Positions 18,217-27,225 of a stretch of 64,000 nt of DNA are shown one piece after another. Positions within the stretch are counted from its first letter, which is position 1. Each line of letters opens with the position of its first letter. The notes below the pieces were generated by a model, which searched no databases, was not told where the DNA came from, and saw nothing but the letters and a program-made list of their open reading frames with translations. This DNA is from Paractinoplanes toevensis (GTDB lineage Bacteria > Actinomycetota > Actinomycetes > Mycobacteriales > Micromonosporaceae), in contig NZ_BOQN01000011.1 in NCBI RefSeq assembly GCF_018332695.1, positions 166,426 to 230,425 on the forward strand, given 5' to 3'. Both the position numbers and the translations under genes were made by a program.

Positions 18217-21200
18217 TGTCGGCTACCTCGATCGGCCGGTCGAGAGCGAGGCACGGTTCCGTTCGGTGTTCGACTGCTCGCCGATCGGCATGGCCGTGCT
18301 GTCCCGCAACGGGGCGTGGCTGCGGGTCAACCCCGTAGTCACCGCCCTGCTGGGCTATACCGCCGACGAGATGGCCGCCCTCGACCTGGCCGGCACGACC
18401 CACCCCGACGACCGTGAGGCCGACCAGCGACAGCTGCGGGAACTCCTCGACGGGCGGGTGGACAGCTACCGGTCGCACACGAGGCTGCTGAGCAAGGACG
18501 GGCAGGCGGTGCACTGCCTGATCGCGGTGACACCGATACCCGCCGACGGTGCCGGCGCCCCGGAGAAACTGCTCGCCCAGGTCGTCGACCGCACCGGTGC
18601 CGCCGCCACCGAGGAGGCGCTGCGGCACAGCGAGGAGAAGTTCCGGGCGGCGTTCGACGCCAGCCCGCTGGGTTCCGGCCTGGCCGGCCAGGACGGCGTG
18701 ATCCACCGGGTGAACGCGGTGCTCGAGGAGATGCTCGGCCGCCCGGCGGCTGCCCTCGTCGGCCATAACTTCCTGGAGTTCACCCATCCCGACGACCGCT
18801 CCGACAACGAGCGGACCGTCGAGAGCGTGGACGCGGATCCGGGCGCGGTGGCCACTTTCGGCAAGAGATATGTACGGCCGGACGGAACGGTCGTCTGGGC
18901 CCGGGTGAGCGTGACCACCATCCCGGGTTCGGACGGCCGCCGGGACCGGCTGTTGCAGTGCGAGGACATCACCGCGCGCAAACTCGCCGAGGAGACGGCC
19001 GAGGGGGAGGCGCAGCGACTGCGTACCACGATCGCGGTGCAGCGCGAGGTGACGGCCGCCGCGACCGATCGGGATGCCGTGGTGCGGCTGATGGCCGACC
19101 GGGCCCTGCAGGTGATCCCGGCCGGTGACTCGGCCGCCGTGCAGCTCATCGACCCGGACGGGGTGACGCTGCGGGCGGCGGCCGGCACCGGTGCGCTCTC
19201 CGACCGGACCATCCCGGCGCTGCCGCTCGACGGTTCGCTGGCCGGCCACGCCATCGCCACCGGCATGACCCTGCGCACCGGTGACGCGCCCGGCGAGCCG
19301 TACGGCAACAGCGAGTTCAGCGCCGTGATCGGGATCCGCTCGCTGATGCTCACCCCGCTGCGCACGCCGGACGGCCCGATCGGTGTGCTCGCCGTGGCCA
19401 GCCGGCACCCCGGCGCGTTCAGCGACTCCGACGAGCGGCAGCTCACCCTTCTCGCCGATGCCCTGGCCGGCGCGCTGCGGCACGCCGACGACGCCGCACA
19501 CAAGCAGCACCTGCTCGGCCGGGCCACCGCCGCGGTGCGCGAACTCGAGGAGGAACGCCGGGCCGCGCTGGCCGCGGTGGACCGGCTGGCCCGCAGCGAG
19601 CGCCGGTTCGCCGAGGTCTTCGAGCACAGCCCGGTCCCGAAGATCCTGATCGGGCTGCGCGGCGCGGACCGGGGCAAGATCCTGCTCGCCAATCCGGCCT
19701 TCCGGAACCTGCTCGGCTACGACGACGCCGATCTCGCCGCGGCCGACCTGCCGGCGCTCGCCCTGGCCGCCGCCGAGGCCGGCGAGAAGGCCCGCGAGGC
19801 CGAGCTGCGCCGGTCCGACGGCAGCCTGGTCACGGTGGTCGTGCACCTGCTCGCCATCACCGACGACCAGGGCCCGCAGTCCGCGGTCGTGCAGCTGCTC
19901 GACGTCACCACCGAGCGCCAGGCCCGCGCCGACCTGGCCCGCAGCGAGGAACAGTTCCGCACCGCCTTCGACGGCTGCCCGATCGGCCTGCTCATCGCCG
20001 ACGAGCACGGCCGGTTCCAGCGGGCCAACCCGGCCGCGGCCGCGCTCACCGGCCGGCCCCGGGACGAACTCGTCGGCCTCACCCACCGCGAGATCACCGA
20101 TCCGGCCGACCTCGACGAGGCCACCCACGGCCGGCTCGCCCTGCTGCGCGGCGCCCACGAGGTCTCCTACGACGCCCGGATGCGCTGCCCCGGCGGCCGA
20201 GTCCTGTGGACCCGGGTCACCCTCGCGCTGATTCCCGGGCCGGCCGGCCGGCGCTGGCGGCTGGTCCAGCTGCAGGACATCTCCGCCGAGCGGGCCGCCG
20301 CCGCGGCCCGGGAGGGCGAGCTGCACCGGCTGCGCGTCACGCTCGCCGTGCAGCGCGAGGTCACCGCCGCGGCCGGCACCCGCGACGCGGCGCTGCGGGT
20401 GGTCGCCGAACGATCCATCGCGGTGTTCGACGCGGCCGACGGGTCCGCGGTCGAACTGGTCGACGGCCCCGACCTGTACTACGGGGCCACGGCCGGCACG
20501 CTGGCCGGTGCGCTCGGCGCCCGGATCGGCATCGCCGGCTCGCTCAGCGGCCACGTGCTCGTCACCGATGCCCCGGCGCACTGCGCGGACACCGCCGACG
20601 ACCCGCGCGTCAACCGGGAGGCCTGCGCCCGCCTCGGCATCGGGTCCATGCTGATCGCCCCGCTGCACGCCGAGAACCGGGTGATCGGCTGCCTGAAGAT
20701 CTCCGCGGCCCGGCCGAACGTCTTCGACGACACCGACGAGCAGCAGCTGGCCCTGCTCGCCGACAGCCTCAGCTCGGCGCTGCGGCACGCCGACGACGCC
20801 GAGCGCAACGCGGAACTGCTCGCCGAGCGGACCGGCGCGCTCGCCGCCCTCGAGGCCAGCGAGACCCGGTTCCGGCTGGCCTTCCAGAACTCGCCGCTCG
20901 GCCTGACCCTGATCGGCCTCAACGATCCCGACCGCGGCCGGTACCTGCAGGTCAACCCGGCGATGAGCGCGATCACCGGCTACCGGGCCGACGAGCTGAC
21001 CGAGATGACCTACAAGGAGTTGATGCACCCGTCGGACGTGCCGGCCGACGACACGGTCCGCGCCGCGGTCGCGTCCGGGCTCGCCCCCTACCGGACCGAG
21101 ATGCGCTACCTGCACAAAGACGGGCACGTCGTGTGGGTGTCGGTGGCCGGTGCGCCGGTTTACGACGAGCACGGCCACCCGCTCTACCTGGTCAGTCAGG

Positions 21201-22717
21201 TCGAGGACATCACCGAGAAGCGGGCCGCCGACGCCCAGCTGCGCCGCCAGGCCCGGCTGCTCGAACTGATCCCGGCCGCGGTCATCGTCCGCGACCTCGA
21301 CGGGACCATCCGCTGGTGGAACGCCGGCGCCGAGACCCTGTACGGCTGGCCGTTGCGGGTCGCGCGGGGCCGCAACGTGCACCGGCTGCTCGCCACCGGC
21401 TTCCCGACCACCGGCGGCGCCCTCGAATTGCAGGAGGGCCTGGACCGCAGCGGGCACTGGAACGGGCCGCTCGAACATCTCACCGCCGACGGCCGCACCG
21501 TGACCGTACTCAGCCGGCAGGTGCTGCACCGGCCCAGCGCCGGCGCCGACGCGCAGATCCTGGAGATCAACACGGATGTGACGGCGGCCCGGGCCGCCGA
21601 GATGGCCCTGGCCGAGAGCGAGCAGCGGTTCCGCGCCCAGTTCGCCAACTCGGCGGCCGGCCAGTTCATCCGCACCATCGACCCCGACCACACCCAGGTC
21701 AACCCGGCGTACGCGGCGATGCTCGGCTACCCGCCCGAGGAACTGGCGGCCATCCAGGACGTCGATCTCGTGCACCCGGACGACTACGGCACCGTCCTGC
21801 GCGAGCTGGCCACCCTGTTCGCCGGGAACGCCGCCGCCTACACCCACGAGTGCCGGGTGCGGCACGCCGACGGGCACTGGATCGACGTGGCCGCCACCAT
21901 CTCGCTGGTCCGGGACGAGGCCGGCCGGCCCAAGACACTCATCGGCGTGGTCACCGACATCTCGGCGCGCCGGGCCGCCGAGATCGCCCGGGACGCGGCG
22001 GCCGCCGCCCTGGGCGAGCGCAATGCCGAGCTGGAAGCGGCCAACCAGCTGAAACTCGACATCATCGGGATGCTCGGCCACGAGATCGGCAACCCGCTGT
22101 CGTCCATCCAGGGGTACGCCGAGCTGCTCTGCGAAAACTCCGCCGGCCTCGACGACGCCCGCCGCGGCCGGGCCCTCGACGCGATCGCCCGGCAGGCCGC
22201 CCGGCTCGACGAGATCGTCCGCGAGGTCCTCGCCATGGTCAGCATCGACGCCGGCACGATCACCGCGACCCGGCAGGAGCTGTCCCTGCGCGCCGAGGCG
22301 GAGAAGGCTCTCGCCGGCATGGACCTGGAACGGGTCCCGGTCGCCGGGGCCGACGCCCGGGTCCTCTGCCACCCCGGCCACCTCCAGCAGATCCTGGTGA
22401 ACCTGCTGTCCAACGCGGCCAAGTACGGCGGCGGAGCCACCGCGGTGCGGCTGGTCGGGGACGGCGAGGGGCACGCGAGCGTGCAGGTGGAGGACAGCGG
22501 GCCGGGAGTGCCCGAGGAGTTCCGGCCGCACCTGTTCGAACGGCTGGCCCGCGCCGACCGGGACGCGGCCAGCGTGAGGGGCACCGGACTCGGCCTCTAC
22601 ATCGTGCGCGGGCTGGCCCACGCCAACCACGGCGACATCCACCACGAGCCCAATCCGGCCGGTGGCTCCCGGTTCGTGCTGACCCTGGAGACCGTGCCAC
22701 TGACTGATCACGGATAG
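18212..22717 (+). CDS. Large soluble PAS/GAF multi-sensor histidine kinase
   Basis: A 1501-residue protein with no membrane segment. Domains in order, with rough residues: PAS 1 (15-130), PAS 2 (145-260), GAF 1 (285-430), PAS 3 (470-575), PAS 4 (590-695), GAF 2 (715-860), PAS 5 (885-1000), PAS 6 (1015-1125), PAS 7 (1140-1250), HisKA (1280-1345) with His1290 in GMLGHEIGNPLSS, and HATPase (1395-1495) with N-box NLLSNAAKYGGG and G-box GTGLGLYIV. The PAS-PAS-GAF block repeats, with similar linkers (RLRTTIAVQREVTAAATDRD and RLRVTLAVQREVTAAAGTRD), so part of the protein arose by internal duplication. No response regulator is adjacent. The GTG at 18212 is the best start in frame but lies in a hairpin. 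Confidence 0.9.
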   Translation: MSVGYLDRPVESEARFRSVFDCSPIGMAVLSRNGAWLRVNPVVTALLGYTADEMAALDLAGTTHPDDREADQRQLRELLDGRVDSYRSHTRLLSKDGQAVHCLIAVTPIPADGAGAPEKLLAQVVDRTGAAATEEALRHSEEKFRAAFDASPLGSGLAGQDGVIHRVNAVLEEMLGRPAAALVGHNFLEFTHPDDRSDNERTVESVDADPGAVATFGKRYVRPDGTVVWARVSVTTIPGSDGRRDRLLQCEDITARKLAEETAEGEAQRLRTTIAVQREVTAAATDRDAVVRLMADRALQVIPAGDSAAVQLIDPDGVTLRAAAGTGALSDRTIPALPLDGSLAGHAIATGMTLRTGDAPGEPYGNSEFSAVIGIRSLMLTPLRTPDGPIGVLAVASRHPGAFSDSDERQLTLLADALAGALRHADDAAHKQHLLGRATAAVRELEEERRAALAAVDRLARSERRFAEVFEHSPVPKILIGLRGADRGKILLANPAFRNLLGYDDADLAAADLPALALAAAEAGEKAREAELRRSDGSLVTVVVHLLAITDDQGPQSAVVQLLDVTTERQARADLARSEEQFRTAFDGCPIGLLIADEHGRFQRANPAAAALTGRPRDELVGLTHREITDPADLDEATHGRLALLRGAHEVSYDARMRCPGGRVLWTRVTLALIPGPAGRRWRLVQLQDISAERAAAAAREGELHRLRVTLAVQREVTAAAGTRDAALRVVAERSIAVFDAADGSAVELVDGPDLYYGATAGTLAGALGARIGIAGSLSGHVLVTDAPAHCADTADDPRVNREACARLGIGSMLIAPLHAENRVIGCLKISAARPNVFDDTDEQQLALLADSLSSALRHADDAERNAELLAERTGALAALEASETRFRLAFQNSPLGLTLIGLNDPDRGRYLQVNPAMSAITGYRADELTEMTYKELMHPSDVPADDTVRAAVASGLAPYRTEMRYLHKDGHVVWVSVAGAPVYDEHGHPLYLVSQVEDITEKRAADAQLRRQARLLELIPAAVIVRDLDGTIRWWNAGAETLYGWPLRVARGRNVHRLLATGFPTTGGALELQEGLDRSGHWNGPLEHLTADGRTVTVLSRQVLHRPSAGADAQILEINTDVTAARAAEMALAESEQRFRAQFANSAAGQFIRTIDPDHTQVNPAYAAMLGYPPEELAAIQDVDLVHPDDYGTVLRELATLFAGNAAAYTHECRVRHADGHWIDVAATISLVRDEAGRPKTLIGVVTDISARRAAEIARDAAAAALGERNAELEAANQLKLDIIGMLGHEIGNPLSSIQGYAELLCENSAGLDDARRGRALDAIARQAARLDEIVREVLAMVSIDAGTITATRQELSLRAEAEKALAGMDLERVPVAGADARVLCHPGHLQQILVNLLSNAAKYGGGATAVRLVGDGEGHASVQVEDSGPGVPEEFRPHLFERLARADRDAASVRGTGLGLYIVRGLAHANHGDIHHEPNPAGGSRFVLTLETVPLTDHG

Positions 22718-22799
22718 AAGAGTTCCGGTACCGCGACGGCGGAGTTAGCGTGCATCGGGGCGGTGTCGTCCCGTGCCGCGCTCAGGGGGAGACGCCGCC

Positions 22800-23300
22800 A
22801 TGACCGAGAGCTATTTCCCGCCGGCGACAGCCGCCGGAGTGCGAAACTTCCGGGTCTTCGGGCCGTCCATGCCGGTCCGGTTGGAGATCCCGGCGATCGG
22901 GGTGAGCACTCCGGTGGCGCCGATCGGGCTGCGCGCCGACGGCACCATCGATGTGGGGCCATCGCTCGGCGACGCCCCGGCCGGTTGGTACAAACAGTCC
23001 CCGACCCCCGGCGAAATGGGATCCTCGCTGATCGCGGGCCACGCCGGCGCCGCCGACGGCGCCCCCGCGGTCTTCTTCCGGCTGCGGCTGCTGCGCCCCG
23101 GCGACCGGATCGCGGTACGCCGGGCCGACCACAGCGTGGCCCGGTTCGCGGTCGTCGGCATCGGGATCTACCCGACCGGAGCTCTGCCCGACGACCAGGT
23201 CTACGGCCCCTCCGACCAGCCCACGCTGACCCTGCTCACGGTCGGCGGGGAGCAGGACCGGAGCCTGGTGGTGTCGGCTCGGTTGCTGCCCCAGGACTGA
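22800..23300 (+). CDS. Class F sortase-like protein lacking the catalytic cysteine
   Basis: A 166-residue protein with the class E/F sortase fold. It shows MPVRLEIPAIGVSTPVAPIG, GWYKQSPTPGEMGSSLIAGH with His81, VFFRLRLLRPGDRI, and the strand PTLTLLTVGGEQDR. In active class F enzymes the last strand reads TCGG with the nucleophile Cys; here the codon is GTC, giving Val148. The loop that normally carries the catalytic Arg is shortened to QDR (Arg154). The N-terminus has no signal peptide or membrane anchor. The protein should therefore not be a normal transpeptidase. ATG at 22800 follows GGGGGA. It lies between the PAS kinase and two GT87-like genes, and no LPxTG protein is visible nearby. Confidence 0.8.
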   Translation: MTESYFPPATAAGVRNFRVFGPSMPVRLEIPAIGVSTPVAPIGLRADGTIDVGPSLGDAPAGWYKQSPTPGEMGSSLIAGHAGAADGAPAVFFRLRLLRPGDRIAVRRADHSVARFAVVGIGIYPTGALPDDQVYGPSDQPTLTLLTVGGEQDRSLVVSARLLPQD

Positions 23301-23336
23301 CTCAGCAGCGCACCCGCCGCGGCCGATCGTCGTAGC

Positions 23337-24500
23337 GTGAACCTGGTGCGCCGCGTATCGCCGAGGACGGCCGGGCTGCTGCTGATCGTGGCGGCCCTGC
23401 TCTTCGCCGGCCCGGAACTGTACGACGTCCTCGGCGGCTGGATCGCGCCCGGCATAGACTTCCTGCCGCTGCGCAACGCCGCGACCGGACTGCTCGACGG
23501 CACCTCGGTCTTCGCCGACCCGACGTTCGTCTACCCGCCGACCGCCGCGGTCGCACTGCTGCCGACCGCGTTCGGCTCGCTCTCCGCCGCGTTCGCCGGC
23601 TGGGTCGTCGCCGGCGCGGTCGCGCTGCTGCTGGCCGCCCTGCTGATCGCCCGGGCCGCGCCCCGGCCGCACCGGCTCGCCATCTTCGCGCTGACCGCGA
23701 TGGGCCTGCTCGGCGGCGTCATCGCGGCCCGCTCGCTGTTTCTCGGCAACCTCAGCGAATTCCTGGTCCCGATCGCCGTCGGGGTGCTGCTCGCCTTCCA
23801 CCGCGGCCGGTGGGTGCTCGGCTGCGCGCTGCTCGCCGCCAGCCTGCTGATCAAGCCGCTGCTGGCGCCGCTGCTGTTCGTGCCGATCCTGCACCGCCGC
23901 TGGTCCGCGCTGCTGCGCACGATGCTGCCGGCCGGTGCCCTGCTGGTGCTGTCGGTGCTGCTGGTGCCGGGTGGGCTCGACTTCCCGAAGGTCCTGCGCT
24001 ACGTGGTGACCGGCACCAACCTGCACGGCACCAACGCGATCAACAACCTCTCGCTGCGCGGCTGGGCCGAGGGCCAGGGCGCGTCGCACACCGCCGCCGT
24101 CGCGGCGTCCGCCGCGGTCGTCGCGGCGGTGCTCTGGCGCATCCGCCGCGGCGGCGGCAACCGGCTGTCGCCGGTCTGGCTCGGCAACGTCCTGCTTCTG
24201 ATGACCTTCCTGGCGGGTGGCATCTCCGAGGTCCACTTCCTCCTTTCGGCGTACGCCGGGATCATGCTCTTCGTCGTCGTGCATCGGCTGCCGGCCCGGA
24301 TCTGGGTGCGGTTCCTGCCCGGTCTGCTCCTGCTGGCCGTCCCCGGGCCGTACCTGCCCTTGCTGCTCGGCCGGCACAGCGACGGCCAGACCTGGCTGGT
24401 CGCCGCCGAGCTGCTGCTGCTCGCCGCCCTGCTGGCCACCCCGGTCGGCGGCGTCCGCGCAACACCCCTCCTCCGCCGCGCGGTACCGGTCCCCGCGTGA
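23337..24500 (+). CDS. GT87 (DUF2029)-like integral membrane glycosyltransferase
   Basis: A 387-residue polytopic membrane protein with about ten hydrophobic segments. Family marks of GT87 mannosyl/arabinosyltransferases are the early extracytoplasmic acidic motif (GIDFLPLRNAATGLLDG), FVYPPTAAVALLP and ASLLIKPLLAPLLFVP, the last being the conserved 'K-P' segment. Such enzymes use polyprenyl-phosphate sugars to build cell-envelope glycans outside the membrane. GTG start at 23337. Its stop overlaps the GTG of the next membrane protein, so the two form a unit. Acceptor and sugar are unknown. Confidence 0.72.
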   Translation: MNLVRRVSPRTAGLLLIVAALLFAGPELYDVLGGWIAPGIDFLPLRNAATGLLDGTSVFADPTFVYPPTAAVALLPTAFGSLSAAFAGWVVAGAVALLLAALLIARAAPRPHRLAIFALTAMGLLGGVIAARSLFLGNLSEFLVPIAVGVLLAFHRGRWVLGCALLAASLLIKPLLAPLLFVPILHRRWSALLRTMLPAGALLVLSVLLVPGGLDFPKVLRYVVTGTNLHGTNAINNLSLRGWAEGQGASHTAAVAASAAVVAAVLWRIRRGGGNRLSPVWLGNVLLLMTFLAGGISEVHFLLSAYAGIMLFVVVHRLPARIWVRFLPGLLLLAVPGPYLPLLLGRHSDGQTWLVAAELLLLAALLATPVGGVRATPLLRRAVPVPA

Positions 24501-25540
24501 CCGAAAGCCTGATCCGCTATCGCTGGGCCATCGCGGCCGTGCTGGCCGCGGTGGCCGGCATCCTCACCGCCACCCTGCCGCCCGACCTCGCCGACTTCGC
24601 GGCCGCCACCGACCTGATGCTGCACGGCCGGTTCGCCGACGTGTACGCCATGCCGTGGAACCAGGCCGGTCCCGCCCAGTTGCTGGTCGCCCGGATCCTG
24701 CTGATCGGCGGCCAGGACAGTATGCCCGCGATGCCGGTCATCGGGCTGGTCGACGCCGCGCTGGTGGTGGGCGCGATGTGGCTGTGCCGGGGCGGTCTGC
24801 GCCGGGAACTGTTCGCCGGTGGGCTGGCCCTGCTCTGGATGCTGGCCCCTCTGCCCTGGAACGGGCACCCGGCCGAGATCGGTATTCCGCTGCTCTGGGC
24901 GTACGCCATCAAGCTGGCGAAGGACGGCCGGCACCTCGCCGCGGCGGCCTCTCTCGCGCTCGGCGTCGCGATCGCCCCCTGGGCGATTCTCGGTGTTCCC
25001 GGCCTGCTCGCGGCCGCGCCGTTCGGCCGGGCCGTGCGCACCGGCGTCCTGGCCGTGGCGCTCGGCGCCGGCAGCTACCTGCCGTTCGGGCTGACCGGGC
25101 ACTTCGCGATGTTCGAGATGCACTGGGCGGTCAGCGCCGGAACCCTGTGGCCGACGCGGATCGGCGAGGTGACCTGGGTGATCCGGCTGGTCCAGGCGGT
25201 CGTCGTGGCCGGGGGAGTGGCGCTGATCGCGCTGCGCTGCCGGCGCGATCCGCGGGCCGTCGCCCTCGTCCCGCTGGCCGGCGCGGTGCTGCGGGTGGCC
25301 ACCGATCCGGTGCACTTCCCGTACTACTGGTTCCCGGTCGCGGTGGCGGCGATCCTGCTGTTCGCGGTGGATCGGCGCCGGCCGCTGATCGCCGGGGCGA
25401 TCGGTTATCTGGCGCTGCTGGCCGAGGCCGGGAACTTCACCGTCGCCGGCTCGCTCGGCTGCCTCGCCCTGATCATCGTGACCCTGGTAAAAACCGGCGA
25501 CACCCGGGCAACCTTTCCGGCGGTGACGGCCACCAGGTAG
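24497..25540 (+). CDS. Polytopic membrane protein, probable GT87-related partner
   Basis: A 347-residue membrane protein with about nine hydrophobic segments, starting at a GTG that overlaps the preceding gene. The layout parallels the neighbour: DLADFAAATDLMLHGRFADVY mirrors the N-terminal loop with an Asp and a long first extracytoplasmic region. However, the K-P motif is replaced by LGVAIAPWAILGVPGLL, so it may be a divergent or inactive paralogue. The C-terminal TDPVHFPYYWFPVA segment is aromatic-rich. It is probably a membrane glycosyltransferase or its partner; certainty is limited. The PL4-like gene starts 2 bases after its stop. Confidence 0.6.
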   Translation: MTESLIRYRWAIAAVLAAVAGILTATLPPDLADFAAATDLMLHGRFADVYAMPWNQAGPAQLLVARILLIGGQDSMPAMPVIGLVDAALVVGAMWLCRGGLRRELFAGGLALLWMLAPLPWNGHPAEIGIPLLWAYAIKLAKDGRHLAAAASLALGVAIAPWAILGVPGLLAAAPFGRAVRTGVLAVALGAGSYLPFGLTGHFAMFEMHWAVSAGTLWPTRIGEVTWVIRLVQAVVVAGGVALIALRCRRDPRAVALVPLAGAVLRVATDPVHFPYYWFPVAVAAILLFAVDRRRPLIAGAIGYLALLAEAGNFTVAGSLGCLALIIVTLVKTGDTRATFPAVTATR

Positions 25541-25542
25541 GC

Positions 25543-27177
25543 ATGTCGATCAACCTTCCGTCCCCCGCCACGCACCGGCGCCTCCCCAAACGCCGGCGCG
25601 GACTGCTGGCCGGTGGCGTCGCCGTGGTGGCCGCGCTCGCCGGTGTCGGCCTGTTCGGCGGCCAGCCCTGGGCCTCGGCGGCCACCACCATCACGTACGA
25701 CACCGGCAGTGGCCTGACGTTCGCGGTCAACGCGACCAACGGCAACATCACCTCGCTCAAGCACAACGGCACCGAGCTCGCCCAGTCCGGGCAGGCGGCC
25801 GGGCAGTTCGAGTCGGGGTGGTCGTCGGCCGCGGTCACCAGCAAGACGTTCGGCAACGGCGCGCTCCTGGTCACCGCCGCGAACATCGACATCGGCGTGA
25901 CGATGTACTACTTCGCCCGCAAGAACGACAACACCATCTATATAGCCACCAATATCGCCAAGGCGCTGAACCCCGGTGAGGCCCGGTTCATCACCCGGCT
26001 CAGCTCCTCGCTGCTGAAGACGTCTCCGGTCGCGGCGCGGACGGCGGCCAGCACGGGCACCGTCGAGGGTTCGGACGTCTTCAGCTTCGCCAACGGGCAG
26101 ACCGCGTCGAAGTTCTACAGCTCGCAGCGGCTGATCGCGCAGCAGCCGTTCGGGGCCTCCGGCAACGGCCACGGCGTCTTCATCATCCCCGGCACCAACG
26201 AGATGACCTCCGGCGGTCCGTTCTTCCGGGACATCGAGGTGAACGACACCGGCGGGGCCGTCAACATCACCAACTACCTGTTCAGCGGGCACTACAACAC
26301 CGAGGGGCTGCGGCTCGGCCTGCACGGGCCGTACGCCATGGCGGTCACCGACGGCGCGCTGCCGGCCGGGCGGAGTCTGGACTTTCTCTCGGCGTACATC
26401 CCGGGTCTGCTGTCCAATGCCGTGCGGGGCGCGGTGAGCGGAACCGCCGGCGGGTCGTGGGCCGGCCAGCGCGGGACCGTGGCGCTCGCCGGGCCCAATG
26501 GTCAGTACTGGGGGCAGAGCAAGTCCGGGCAGTTCCTGATCGGGCACGTGCGGCCCGGCACCTACACGGCCACGCTGTACGCGGGGGAGCTCGCGGTCGG
26601 CGCGACCAGGTCGGTCACCGTGACCGCCGGGGCGACCAGCGCCCTGGCGATGACCGGCGACGTCCCGGCCGGCGGCACGCTGCTGCAGCTCGGCGCGTTC
26701 GACGGCACCCCGGCCGGATTCAAGAACGCCGACAAGATCGAGACGATGCACCCGTCCGACTCGCGGATGTCGGCCTGGACCGGCGCGGTCAGCTCGGCCG
26801 CGACCCTGCCGATGGCCGAGTTCAAGTCGGTCAACTCGCCGCTCGCGGTCAACCTGCCGCTGTCATCGGTGCCCGCGGCCGGCGTCAAGGTGCGGATCGC
26901 CACCACCGGGGCGTTCGCCGGCGGCCGGCCGGCCATCGCGATCGGCGGTTACACCTCGCCGGCCTCGGCCTCGCCCGCCCCGGTGAACCTCAACTCGCGC
27001 GGCGTCACCCGCGGCACCTGGCGCGGCGTGAACACGACCTACACGTTCACCGTGCCGGCCAGTGCGCTGAAGACCGGCAACAACACCCTGTCGGTGTCGG
27101 TGCTCAGCGGTTCGAGCGGTGACGCCTTTCTGAGCCCGAACTTCATCTTCGACGCGCTCGCGGTCGATCCCGCCTGA
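25543..27177 (+). CDS. Secreted rhamnogalacturonate lyase-like protein (PL4 type)
   Basis: A 544-residue exported protein with a basic N-terminus (KRRRGLLAGG), hydrophobic core and cleavage near WASAATT. The N-terminal super-beta-sandwich domain starts ITYDTGSGLTFAVNATNGNI and SLKHNGTELAQ, as in rhamnogalacturonan lyase B. A middle FnIII-like domain reads RGTVALAGPNGQYWGQSKSG then GTYTATLYAGELAVG. The C-terminal carbohydrate-binding-like domain (about 375-544) ends SVLSGSSGDAFLSPNFIFDA. Family enzymes cleave the pectin rhamnogalacturonan I backbone by beta-elimination. Catalytic residues were not confirmed by eye. Starts 2 bases after the membrane-protein stop. A strong convergent hairpin follows. 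Confidence 0.78.
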   Translation: MSINLPSPATHRRLPKRRRGLLAGGVAVVAALAGVGLFGGQPWASAATTITYDTGSGLTFAVNATNGNITSLKHNGTELAQSGQAAGQFESGWSSAAVTSKTFGNGALLVTAANIDIGVTMYYFARKNDNTIYIATNIAKALNPGEARFITRLSSSLLKTSPVAARTAASTGTVEGSDVFSFANGQTASKFYSSQRLIAQQPFGASGNGHGVFIIPGTNEMTSGGPFFRDIEVNDTGGAVNITNYLFSGHYNTEGLRLGLHGPYAMAVTDGALPAGRSLDFLSAYIPGLLSNAVRGAVSGTAGGSWAGQRGTVALAGPNGQYWGQSKSGQFLIGHVRPGTYTATLYAGELAVGATRSVTVTAGATSALAMTGDVPAGGTLLQLGAFDGTPAGFKNADKIETMHPSDSRMSAWTGAVSSAATLPMAEFKSVNSPLAVNLPLSSVPAAGVKVRIATTGAFAGGRPAIAIGGYTSPASASPAPVNLNSRGVTRGTWRGVNTTYTFTVPASALKTGNNTLSVSVLSGSSGDAFLSPNFIFDALAVDPA

Positions 27178-27183
27178 TTTTCC

Positions 27184-27219
27184 GGTGGCCCCGGGCGTCG
27201 GGACACGCCCGGGCCCACC
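27184..27219. terminator. Hairpin between convergent genes (bidirectional terminator-like)
   Basis: A 15-base stem, 27184-27198 with 27205-27219, has 14 of 15 pairs and a 6-base loop, lying between the stops of the PL4-like gene (plus) and the GNAT gene (minus). No T-run follows on either strand, so termination would rest on stem strength, as is common in high-GC actinobacteria. Confidence 0.65.
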
Positions 27220-27225
27220 AGCCGG

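Noticed and set aside
18161..22711. A 1516-codon open frame on the minus strand opposite the PAS kinase
   Set aside because: It mirrors the kinase codon by codon, has Gly/Arg/Val-rich composition without family motifs, and arises from the GC bias of the true plus-strand gene.
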